DNA of 22,385 bases, taken from positions 1 through 22,385 of the forward strand of contig MNZT01000112.1 in assembly GCA_001873755.1 (NCBI GenBank). Reading direction: 5' to 3'. This DNA is from Candidatus Wirthbacteria bacterium CG2_30_54_11. GTDB lineage: Bacteria > Patescibacteriota > CG2-30-54-11. Positions 14,145-20,535 of the stretch are shown here, piece after piece. A model generated the notes under the pieces. The model was not told the origin of the DNA, searched no databases, and worked only from the letters and a program-made list of their open reading frames with translations. Position 1 is the stretch's first letter, and the number at the start of each line of letters is the position of its first letter. Made by a program: the position numbers and the translations under genes.

Positions 14145-14177
14145 GCAGGCCATGTCGCTCGCGAGCGACATGGCAGG
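14145..14177. repeat. Palindromic block B, copy 1
   Basis: A perfect 26-bp palindrome at 14149-14174 has the 18-bp core TGTCGCTCGCGAGCGACA and is bracketed by GCAGG on the left and CAGG on the right. The same 33-nt block occurs at 17198-17230 with only four differences, which form two compensatory base-pair changes in the stem. Confidence 0.92.
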
Positions 14178-14223
14178 GGGGATTTTGGATTGATTCTCCA
14201 GACAGTCAGACAAGGAAACAAAT

Positions 14224-14259
14224 CCCCCCGCCTTCGGCGAGGCTCGTCAAGGGCGGCTT
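14224..14259 (+). repeat. 36-bp direct repeat, left copy
   Basis: It matches 14684-14719 at 35 of 36 positions, 460 bp apart, the two copies flanking the DUF559 frame. It contains the CGCC-TTC-GGCG hairpin and GGCTCGTCAAGG. The bases AAAT precede both copies. Confidence 0.9.
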
Positions 14260-14314
14260 AATCCCTTTCAGTATACTAGGGGGGGATCACTGGTCAGGAG
14301 AACCTAAAAGGAAT

Positions 14315-15463
14315 GTGATTGCCATGACTATTCAACCATACCGTTCAGATCTCAAGACGAATTCCCGTGAGCTCCGCAGTTCGATGACGGATGCGGAGAG
14401 CAAGCTCTGGCGCCTGATACGCAGGAAACAGATGGGTGTGTCCTTTTATCGCCAGAAGCCATTGGGCAAGTATATTGCAGACTTTTACTGTCCGAAAGCC
14501 GAACTGGTCATAGAGATCGATGGCGGGCAGCATTGGGAAGTGCACCAGCAGGAAAACGACAGAGTGCGCGATGCAGCCTTGGCAAAACAAGGGTTGCATG
14601 TCATCCGATTAGCGAATAACGATGTCCTGACACATATGGAGGGAGTGTACACCGTGATCAAAGAATATATAGACAAGAAAATCCCCCCCGCCTTCGGCGA
14701 GGCTCGTCAAGGACGGCTTGGTCCCCCTTTGCAAAAGGGGGGGACCATCAACCCTTCCATGAAGGCTCAGGTCTGTGTACCCATCACGGCAGGTACCGTG
14801 GCAAAGGCGCTGGCGGCCGTCAAAAAGGCGGTGGAACTGGGGGCGGATTTCGTTGAATTCAGGCTTGATTATCTGGAAGATATTTCTTCCCATACGATAC
14901 CAGAACTCCTGGCAGATTGCCCGGTGCCGTCTATCATGACTGCCCGCAGCGCTGCCGAAGGCGGGAAGTGGGATCTGACCGAATCTGAACGGTTTGTGTT
15001 CCTGCGTCAGGCTGTCGAGTGCGGGGCACCGTTCGTGGATGTGGAGCTGCGCTCAGATGCGGTTCTCCGGGATGAACTCATCGCGCGCAAAGGTGCCTCC
15101 CGGATCATTGTTTCCTATCATGATTTTTTAATTACCCCGGACATCGGGATACTGTGGGGGATATTTGAGGAAGAGCTGTCTGTGGGCGCTGATGTCGGGA
15201 AGATCGCCACCATGGCTCTGTCAGATGCTGATGTGCAGAAGATCCGGGAACTTCTCTCCCGCGTACACCAGGCGAGAAAAGACTGCATAGCGCTTTGCAT
15301 GGGAGACAAGGGGACAGCGAGCAGGATCAACAGTCCGGCCTGGGGTTCCTATCTCACCTTTGCGGCTTTGGAAAAAGGCCTGGGCTCGGCACCGGGGCAG
15401 CTCACCATCAGCGATCTCAGGCTTATCTGGCAGAAGAGCAGGATGTATAATCCGCAGGTGTGA
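14315..15463 (+). CDS. aroD: DUF559 endonuclease-like domain in frame with 3-dehydroquinate dehydratase (type I)
   Basis: One 382-codon frame has two unrelated parts. Residues 4-122 are a DUF559 (Vsr-like, PD-(D/E)XK) domain: WRLIRRKQMGVSFYRQKPLG, then IADFYCP (D56) and LVIEIDGGQHWE (E67, D69, H73), so its nuclease core looks intact. Residues 123-148 are translated repeat and hairpin DNA (PPAFGEARQGRLGPPLQKGG). From M149 (ATG 14759) comes AroD, which dehydrates 3-dehydroquinate (step three): EFRLDYL, SYHDF with the catalytic His, KIATMA with the Schiff-base Lys, and APGQLTISDLR. AroD may be translated alone from 14759; the nearest G-run ends 15 nt upstream. The nuclease start is GTG 14315 or, more likely, ATG 14324, with AAAAGGA upstream. 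The fusion probably arose when the inserted nuclease gene lost its stop. Confidence 0.88.
   Translation: MIAMTIQPYRSDLKTNSRELRSSMTDAESKLWRLIRRKQMGVSFYRQKPLGKYIADFYCPKAELVIEIDGGQHWEVHQQENDRVRDAALAKQGLHVIRLANNDVLTHMEGVYTVIKEYIDKKIPPAFGEARQGRLGPPLQKGGTINPSMKAQVCVPITAGTVAKALAAVKKAVELGADFVEFRLDYLEDISSHTIPELLADCPVPSIMTARSAAEGGKWDLTESERFVFLRQAVECGAPFVDVELRSDAVLRDELIARKGASRIIVSYHDFLITPDIGILWGIFEEELSVGADVGKIATMALSDADVQKIRELLSRVHQARKDCIALCMGDKGTASRINSPAWGSYLTFAALEKGLGSAPGQLTISDLRLIWQKSRMYNPQV
14684..14719 (+). repeat. 36-bp direct repeat, right copy (translated in the DUF559-AroD linker)
   Basis: This is the partner of 14224-14259 with one mismatch (A at 14713). It is read in frame as part of the DUF559-AroD linker. 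A strong hairpin follows: 14720-14730 pairs with 14734-14746 around a GCA loop, with two extra Gs on the right arm. This hairpin ends 12 nt before the likely native aroD start. Confidence 0.9.
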
Positions 15464-15490
15464 AATATCTATTATCCGGGCGAACTAACC

Positions 15491-16066
15491 ATGAAGAGAA
15501 TGTACACGATCGCTGATCTGAATCCCATGACTTATGACGAGTATGCCACGGCAGTGTCTGCGGTCACCAGCAGGCTCAGGATGTACTGTATCGAGCAGAA
15601 TATGAAATTCGATATTATCGTGCCGATCCTGAGAAGTGGCGCCATACCGGCAGCCATCATCGCGCACAATCTCGACATCCAGCATTTCCTCCCGATTCAG
15701 GTCTATCATGACGGCGACGGGATCAAAGAGTTTTTTTCCATGCCCACCATGCTCGAGCCCGGGGCAGGGGATCCGAGCATCCTGATCTGCGATAACAATA
15801 CAGCCCGCGGTTCGGTAGCCCGACGGACTATTGAACTGGTGAAGGGGCAGTTCCCCAGGAGCCGGTTGTATTACTCCACGGTGGTGAAAGTGTACGGGGG
15901 CCCAGACAGCTATGAGGGAGTGGAGAAGTATATTTATGGCATACAATCAGACGAGCTCGGGCTGGCAGACCCGCAGAGTGTGGCCGACCGCATTGTGAGG
16001 CGTGGCATCACACTTTTTCCCTGGGAAGATGCCATGGCAGAATTAGCAGCTATCAGTCGTACTTAG
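15491..16066 (+). CDS. Phosphoribosyltransferase-like protein with an atypical PRPP loop
   Basis: The 191-residue protein looks like a type I phosphoribosyltransferase fold: an N-terminal helix, then FDIIVPILRSGAIPAAIIAHNL, then a strand-loop ILICDNNTARGSV at residues 97-109 where PRPP would bind. In typical members this loop has two adjacent acidic residues followed by a T-G-x-T turn. Here it is D101-N-N-T-A-R-G-S, so PRPP binding may be altered or lost. The gene lies 27 nt after aroD and 9 nt before aroC, so it belongs to the operon. It is not the TrpD type of anthranilate phosphoribosyltransferase, which has another fold. Its substrate is unknown; a role tied to aromatic synthesis is only inferred from position. 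Confidence 0.7.
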   Translation: MKRMYTIADLNPMTYDEYATAVSAVTSRLRMYCIEQNMKFDIIVPILRSGAIPAAIIAHNLDIQHFLPIQVYHDGDGIKEFFSMPTMLEPGAGDPSILICDNNTARGSVARRTIELVKGQFPRSRLYYSTVVKVYGGPDSYEGVEKYIYGIQSDELGLADPQSVADRIVRRGITLFPWEDAMAELAAISRT

Positions 16067-16075
16067 GGATGCAGT

Positions 16076-17158
16076 ATGGCAGGTAATTCGTTTGGTGAAT
16101 TATTCAGGGTCACCACCTGGGGAGAGTCGCATGGAGGCGCGGTAGGCGCAGTCGTCGACGGCTGTCCGTCCCGGCTGGAGCTAACGGAGCAGCTGATCCA
16201 GCGGGACCTGGACCGCCGGAAGCCGGGGCAGAGCGATATCACGACCGCCCGGGACGAGCACGATCAGGTGCATATCCTGTCGGGAGTGTTTGAGGGTAAA
16301 ACCCTGGGCACGCCTATCTCGCTGCTGGTGTGGAACGAGGATGCCCGCAGTGACGACTATCTGGGATTCAAGGATATGTACCGGCCCGGCCATGCCGACT
16401 ACACTTACGAACAGAAGTACGGCATCCGCAACTGGCAGGGCGGTGGTCGTGCTAGCGCCCGCGAGACCATCGGCAGGGTGGCGGCCGGGGCAGTGGCACG
16501 ACTGGTGCTTGCTTCGCAGACGAAGATTGAGATAGTGACCTATGTGAGAAGTGTGGGCGACATCGAAGCCGATATTGATTCTGCCAAAGTTACTCCCAGG
16601 CTTTTGGAGTCGAATATCGTCCGTTGTCCTGACGCGAAAGCAGCGAAGAAGATGGAGTCACTGATCAGAAAAGCGAAGTCAGAGGGCGACTCCATTGGCG
16701 GCGTCGTAGAGTGCATCATTCGTCATGTGCCGGTTGGTCTGGGTGAGCCGGTTTTCGACAAACTGAGCGCCGATCTGGCCCAAGCCTGCATGTCCATACC
16801 CGCGACCAAAGGCTTCGAGATCGGCGAAGGGTTCGCAGCCAGCCGGATGCGCGGGTCAGAGCACAACGATCCGTTCGTCATGAAGAGGGGAGCAGTTCGA
16901 ACAGTGACCAACCACGCAGGTGGGATTCTGGGCGGCATCAGTTCCGGCGAGGACATCATTCTGCGGGTCGCGTTCAAGCCTGCCTCTACGATCGAGCAGG
17001 AGCAGAAGACAGTCAGCACCGCAGGGAAGAACACGACCATGAAGGCAAGGGGCAGGCATGACCCCTGTGTCGTCCCTAGAGCCGTGGCGGTGGTCGAGGC
17101 GATGGTCGCGATCACACTGGCAGATCATCTGCTGAGAAATATGACCCAGAACTTCTAG
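16076..17158 (+). CDS. aroC: Chorismate synthase
   Basis: This enzyme eliminates phosphate from EPSP to give chorismate, the last shared step, and needs reduced FMN. Signatures are GNSFGELFRVTTWGESHGG at the N-terminus, RRKPGQSDITTARDE, RPGHADYTYEQKYGIRNWQG then GGRASARET, and RGSEHNDPF near the C-terminus. The length of 360 residues is normal. TAGGGATGCAGT just upstream overlaps the previous stop and holds a ribosome binding site. It is the last enzyme gene of the operon. The DUF559 palindrome element begins about 16 nt after its stop and could end the transcript. Confidence 0.97.
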   Translation: MAGNSFGELFRVTTWGESHGGAVGAVVDGCPSRLELTEQLIQRDLDRRKPGQSDITTARDEHDQVHILSGVFEGKTLGTPISLLVWNEDARSDDYLGFKDMYRPGHADYTYEQKYGIRNWQGGGRASARETIGRVAAGAVARLVLASQTKIEIVTYVRSVGDIEADIDSAKVTPRLLESNIVRCPDAKAAKKMESLIRKAKSEGDSIGGVVECIIRHVPVGLGEPVFDKLSADLAQACMSIPATKGFEIGEGFAASRMRGSEHNDPFVMKRGAVRTVTNHAGGILGGISSGEDIILRVAFKPASTIEQEQKTVSTAGKNTTMKARGRHDPCVVPRAVAVVEAMVAITLADHLLRNMTQNF

Positions 17159-17197
17159 ATGTTTTTGAATTGTATGACCTTCTCCTCGGAGGAGAAG

Positions 17198-17230
17198 GCA
17201 GGCTCTGTCGCTCGCGAGCGACAGAGCAGG
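17198..17230. repeat. Palindromic block B, copy 2
   Basis: A perfect 26-bp palindrome at 17202-17227 has the same 18-bp core as copy 1 at 14145-14177 and the same GCAGG/CAGG brackets. The four differences between copies are C:G to T:A and A:T to C:G pair changes that keep the stem intact. Confidence 0.92.
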
Positions 17231-17241
17231 ATGAGGTCCTA
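17229..17241 (+). repeat. 13-bp inverted repeat, left, abutting the DUF559 start codon
   Basis: GGATGAGGTCCTA here is the exact reverse complement of 17604-17616. Its last base is the A of the DUF559 ATG at 17241. Confidence 0.9.
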
Positions 17242-17606
17242 TGTATCAATATTCCACCCACAATAAAGCATTTTCCCGCATTTTACGCAGAGACCAGACG
17301 GACGCTGAAAAGAAACTGTGGCAACAACTGAGAGGTAGACGCTTCGAAGGATTGAAGTTCCATAGGCAATTTCCGGTAGATCGTTATATCCTTGGACTTC
17401 TACTGTGCAGAAAAGAAACTGGCAATCGAGCTGGATGGCGGACAGCATGCAGAAAAGATAGCAATGCAGAACAACAAGCAGCAATAAGCGATGCAGAGAG
17501 GACCGATCAATTGAATACTCTTGGCATCAAGGTTGTTCGATTTTGGGATACTGATGTGCTGAAAGAAATTGAGGCGGTGCTGGAAGCGGTACGGAGATTA
17601 TTGTAG
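17241..17606 (+). pseudogene. DUF559 endonuclease gene with a frame-garbled catalytic core
   Basis: The frame of 121 codons starts and ends like a DUF559 protein: RRDQTDAEKKLWQQLRGRRF and FHRQFPVDRYI at the front, DAERTDQLNTLGIKVVRFWD then VLKEIEAVLEAV at the end. The middle (about codons 52-82) is not family-like. Shifting by one base at 17394/17395 gives DFYCAEKKLAIELDGGQHAE, which is the missing nuclease core, in the +1 frame until a TAA at 17485. Two compensating single-base changes therefore seem to have destroyed the catalytic Asp/Glu/His segment while keeping the frame open. Sequencing error in one or both sites is an alternative. The stop codon TAG is supplied by the 13-bp inverted repeat. 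The protein is only distantly like the DUF559 domain at 14315. Confidence 0.7.
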
Positions 17607-17616
17607 GACCTCATCC
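17604..17616 (+). repeat. 13-bp inverted repeat, right, supplying the DUF559 stop codon
   Basis: TAGGACCTCATCC here pairs exactly with 17229-17241. Its first three bases are the stop codon of the DUF559 frame. Confidence 0.9.
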
Positions 17617-17690
17617 CCCTTCGCTCGCGGCGAGCTACGGAGGATAAACCCCTAACTCTCTCCTCGAGGAGAGGGGGAAGATGATGAAAA

Positions 17691-18611
17691 TCAGAATTCT
17701 TTGATCGCGCGGTAAATCATTTCGTTGACCGGAGTCTCGATCCCGTGTTCCTGTGCCAGCTTCAACAGTGTACCATGCAGCGTCTCGACCTCTGTCAGTC
17801 TGCCGTTTTCGATATCTACGAGCATGGACGACCGGGAGCCGGGGGCGGTCTTTTCGGCAAAGCTCACTATTTCTCCATAGGTGCCGTCAGGCAGATGGAC
17901 CCCTGCCTCCTCGGCGACGGAGAGCGCTTCGCGGAGGCTGCTGCAAAAGAGCTCCCGCAAAGCAGGATCGCTGAGAACCAGATCAATGGATTTTCGGCTG
18001 TAGGAGGTCACACCGGCCCAGGGAATGATCATGGCGTACTTCTTCCACAGGTCGCGGACGATGTCGTCAGAGGCGACTGCCCTTACTCCTGCTTTTGTCA
18101 TCATGGTTTCTATCGCGGTGAGCTCTGCGTTACTGGACTGGCCCCGTTCACCAAAGGTGATGCGCCGCAGTCCGCCGGTCTGGGAGATGACGCCGGGGGA
18201 GAGCCGTTCGGAGACGATATGGATGAGTCCGGGAAATACCTTGCCCTGTCTGAGAATCCTGGCGGCCACCAGATCGTTGTCTATGCCGTTCTGGGTGGTG
18301 AGGACGACGGTGGAGGGCAGTACGACCTGGTCCAGCTCGTGAGCCACAGACACGAGGTCGTAGGATTTGCAGGTGATGAGGATGAGGTCAGGCGCCGCGA
18401 TCTCGCTGACCTTGGAAATGACTTGCACCGGGGAGACGGTGAAGTCGCCCTCAGTAGTCCTGACCTCCAGCCCCCTGGTCTTCATAGCCTCATAGTGCGC
18501 GCCGCGCGCCACGAATGTGACATCGAGTCCTGCATGAGCCAGTTTACCGCCGAAATAGCCGCCGACGCCGCCGGCGCCGATGATGAAGATTTTCATTGTT
18601 CTGCTAATCAT
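17691..18611 (-). CDS. panE: 2-dehydropantoate 2-reductase family protein
   Basis: This NADPH-dependent reductase family includes PanE, which makes pantoate for coenzyme A. The N-terminal Rossmann motif is KIFIIGAGGVGGYFGGKLA, followed by the segment TCKSYDL with the conserved Lys. The C-terminal domain has SSMLVDIENGRLTEVETLHG, a strong PanE/ApbA signature. Length is 306 residues. The start at 18611 has AAGGA 9 nt upstream; an ATG at 18596 just before the Rossmann motif is also possible. The usual Asn in the segment after W-x-K appears replaced (WKKYAMIIPWAGVTSYSR), so this may be a paralogue with another substrate. It starts 3 nt after rhuM on the same strand and may be co-transcribed with it. 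Confidence 0.88.
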   Translation of the reverse strand: MISRTMKIFIIGAGGVGGYFGGKLAHAGLDVTFVARGAHYEAMKTRGLEVRTTEGDFTVSPVQVISKVSEIAAPDLILITCKSYDLVSVAHELDQVVLPSTVVLTTQNGIDNDLVAARILRQGKVFPGLIHIVSERLSPGVISQTGGLRRITFGERGQSSNAELTAIETMMTKAGVRAVASDDIVRDLWKKYAMIIPWAGVTSYSRKSIDLVLSDPALRELFCSSLREALSVAEEAGVHLPDGTYGEIVSFAEKTAPGSRSSMLVDIENGRLTEVETLHGTLLKLAQEHGIETPVNEMIYRAIKEF

Positions 18612-18614
18612 TCT

Positions 18615-19658
18615 CTATTTTCCTTTTTTTGATTGTACTTTTTGGCGTTTGGCGATCACTTTGGTGGTGGCCTCGATCTGCTGCATCAGGTCAGTTTCGG
18701 CCTGCAATTCTCTCGTTTCACGTCTATCTACGGCAAACTGTTCATACTGGCCCTCCGCTTTTTCGTCTGCTTCTTTTTTGGTCACGGTGCCTGCGTCCGG
18801 CAGCACTTGACGGTCGTTGAAGCGGAGGAATTCATCCAGCCTGACCTGCCAGTCCATCATGAAGATCTGTTTTCGTCTGGTCGCCTGGTCTTCGGCAAAG
18901 TCCAGCCACATGGTGACGATACGGTTCAACTCGGCGATCTCCACGCTGTCCAGATAATTTTTGGCAATAGTAACATCAGTTTTGCGGATCTCACCGCGTG
19001 CCCAGCTGGTCAGACCCATATGCGGAGCGTCGTGATCAGCACGCAGGGCGATCAGCTCGGCGGCGGTATGACCGGTCGCTGCGAAGTGCAGCTTGTTTTG
19101 GATGAGGCTGAAAAAATGACTGGTCTCCGGCAAACCAGGCTCGTAGTCCGCCGCCAAAGCGAAAATTTCTCGTACCCGCAGATACAGGCGGCGTTCACTC
19201 GCACGAATATCGCGGATCCTCGCCAGCAGATCATCGAAATGATCCGGTACTGATGAACCGTCTATGGGTGGGTTTTTCAGGCGTTCGTCGTCCATGACGA
19301 AACCCTTGACGATATATTCTTTTAATCGCTGGGTGGCCCAGATGCGGAAGCGCGTGGCGATGCGACTTTTAATGCGATAGCCGATGGAAATCACCATGTC
19401 GAGGTTGTAATGGGTGACGGTACGTTGAACCTGACGCCCTCCCTCCTGGCGAACTGTTAAGAAATCCTGAACAGTTGCCTTTAGAGATAGCTCACCTTCG
19501 TCAACCACATTTTTGATGTGCATGCTGACATTTGGCACGGTGGTCAAAAACAGCTCCGCCATCTGCTGCTGGCTCAGCCACAGGGTGCCGTTTTCCAGAC
19601 GGGTCTCCAGGCGGATCGTTCCGTCAGCGTTCTGGTACAGAACAATTTCATTTGCCAT
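18615..19658 (-). CDS. rhuM: RhuM family protein
   Basis: The 347-residue protein matches the RhuM family: an N-terminal domain IVLYQNADGTIRLETRLENG then TLWLSQQQMAELF, followed by TVTHYNLDMVISIGYRIKS and RFRIWATQRLKEYIVKGF. RhuM was named from a Salmonella pathogenicity island and is common in accessory regions near restriction or toxin-like genes. Its biochemical function is unknown. A C-terminal Fic-like region (about 190-260: HTAAELIALRADHDAPHMGL) and a charged coiled-coil-like tail follow. GGAGG lies about 6 nt upstream of the ATG. The neighbour upstream is a restriction-enzyme-like nuclease domain, suggesting a defence-type island. Confidence 0.85.
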   Translation of the reverse strand: MANEIVLYQNADGTIRLETRLENGTLWLSQQQMAELFLTTVPNVSMHIKNVVDEGELSLKATVQDFLTVRQEGGRQVQRTVTHYNLDMVISIGYRIKSRIATRFRIWATQRLKEYIVKGFVMDDERLKNPPIDGSSVPDHFDDLLARIRDIRASERRLYLRVREIFALAADYEPGLPETSHFFSLIQNKLHFAATGHTAAELIALRADHDAPHMGLTSWARGEIRKTDVTIAKNYLDSVEIAELNRIVTMWLDFAEDQATRRKQIFMMDWQVRLDEFLRFNDRQVLPDAGTVTKKEADEKAEGQYEQFAVDRRETRELQAETDLMQQIEATTKVIAKRQKVQSKKGK

Positions 19659-19709
19659 CGACGTCCTCCACGGTGAACACGCGAGTCGGGAAGTATTTGT
19701 AGAAACTGT

Positions 19710-20492
19710 TTATTTGATTGCTGGTTCTTTCTCTATCTCTGGTTTGTTTTTTTTCAAGAGTTTACGTATAGATTTTTGAATCTTTTTCTGTGCTTGTAAG
19801 GCTTTATCCCCTTCAACAACATCTCGTTTTAGTATCTCCTCGAGAATGGTGTCTTTAATATCTTCGGTTTGAACCTTGATGTCCGGATATATATGCCGAA
19901 GCTCATGGCGTATTGAATTCAGAACGGAATCCGTAATCAGCAAATTAGCGATCAGATATTTGCTGGTTGCCTGTCTTTGATTGCTGAAATCGCCGAGGGC
20001 GTCTTTGAGAAGTCCTTCCTTGGATAGCAGAAATGTGCAGTAAACATCATCTTTCTTCTTGTGGTTGAGGCTCAATAAATCAAGGTCAAGGATCAACTCT
20101 TGATTTATCGGCTTCGTAAAGGAAATTTTGTATACTTGCCATTTTGTTCCGTTAGTAAGGACAACCCAATCTACGCCTTTATTGGCAGCGTAGTCTACCG
20201 CTTGTTTGACATGAGCATCCTTCAGCTCAAGGCCTATTGCTTTGACTTCGATGAGCAGTTTGAATTGTTCGTTTATAACAATAGCAAGATCACACCAAGT
20301 GCCTCGAATGGAATGCTCTGTCGTTATTTCAGAATATTTATCATAGCCCAAGAGGTCAGACAGTATGTCCGTCACGATAACAACCGTATCAGATTCGTTA
20401 ATATCTCTTGCTTTTGCAGAAGATAGAATTGGTTGGAATCGTTTTAAGCGCTCAGTCAATCGAGCCGTAATTTTTGCGTTCACTGTCAGCAT
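19710..20492 (-). CDS. Stand-alone type I restriction enzyme R-subunit-like nuclease domain protein
   Basis: The 260-residue protein has the N-terminal nuclease domain of HsdR-like proteins. D68 in TWCDLAIV and E82-V-K84 in LLIEVKAIG form the PD-(D/E)XK core, and Q97 in KQAVDYA follows as in the family. WVVLTNGTKWQVY is also typical. The helicase/motor domain of HsdR is absent; a charged helical tail rich in Lys replaces it. No methylase or specificity gene is nearby. The DNA is clearly more AT-rich than its neighbours, suggesting recent transfer. AAAGGAA lies about 6 nt upstream of the ATG. It is 51 nt upstream of rhuM on the same strand. Defence or regulation by DNA cleavage is possible, but the exact role is unknown. 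Confidence 0.8.
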   Translation of the reverse strand: MLTVNAKITARLTERLKRFQPILSSAKARDINESDTVVIVTDILSDLLGYDKYSEITTEHSIRGTWCDLAIVINEQFKLLIEVKAIGLELKDAHVKQAVDYAANKGVDWVVLTNGTKWQVYKISFTKPINQELILDLDLLSLNHKKKDDVYCTFLLSKEGLLKDALGDFSNQRQATSKYLIANLLITDSVLNSIRHELRHIYPDIKVQTEDIKDTILEEILKRDVVEGDKALQAQKKIQKSIRKLLKKNKPEIEKEPAIK

Positions 20493-20535
20493 TGGGTTCC
20501 TTTCCCTTGAAAATTGGTAAAAAAATACCTATAGA

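Larger units (their letters stand above)
14121..14746 (+). mobile_element. Putative DUF559-palindrome element inserted between aroKE and aroD
   Basis: Right after aroKE comes a series of palindromes and a nuclease gene. Hairpin A is at 14126-14144. The B palindrome block is at 14145-14177. An inverted pair GGGGGGATTT (14176-14185) and AAATCCCCCC (14220-14229) encloses 34 nt. A CGCC-TTC-GGCG hairpin follows (14229-14239), then a degenerate A' arm pair (14261-14287). Next is the DUF559 frame, then a second copy of the same AAATCCCCCC-CGCC-TTC-GGCG unit ending in a strong hairpin (14720-14746). The aroD start is 13 nt later. The rest of the operon is nearly gapless, so this looks like an insertion. 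Mobility is inferred; no target duplication was identified. Confidence 0.55.
17175..17680 (+). mobile_element. Putative symmetrical DUF559-palindrome element downstream of aroC
   Basis: The order is mirror-like. Hairpin A (17178-17198, perfect 9-bp stem) is followed by palindrome B (17198-17230) and a 13-bp inverted repeat (17229-17241). Then come the DUF559 frame, the opposite 13-bp repeat (17604-17616), a B'-like hairpin GCTCGCGGCGAGC (17623-17635) and the A'-like palindrome CTCTCCTCGAGGAGAG (17658-17673). It lies between the end of aroC and panE. The symmetry and the shared B block with the element at 14121 suggest a recurring mobile unit. Transposition is inferred, and no transposase other than the nuclease is present. 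Confidence 0.6.

Noticed and set aside
17745..18632. Long + strand open frame (295 codons) opposite panE
   Set aside because: It lies entirely antisense to a clear PanE family gene, has low-complexity G/D-rich composition typical of a shadow frame, and shows no domain.
18633..19253. + strand open frame (206 codons) opposite rhuM
   Set aside because: It is antisense to RhuM, which has family motifs and a strong ribosome binding site; the + frame has none.
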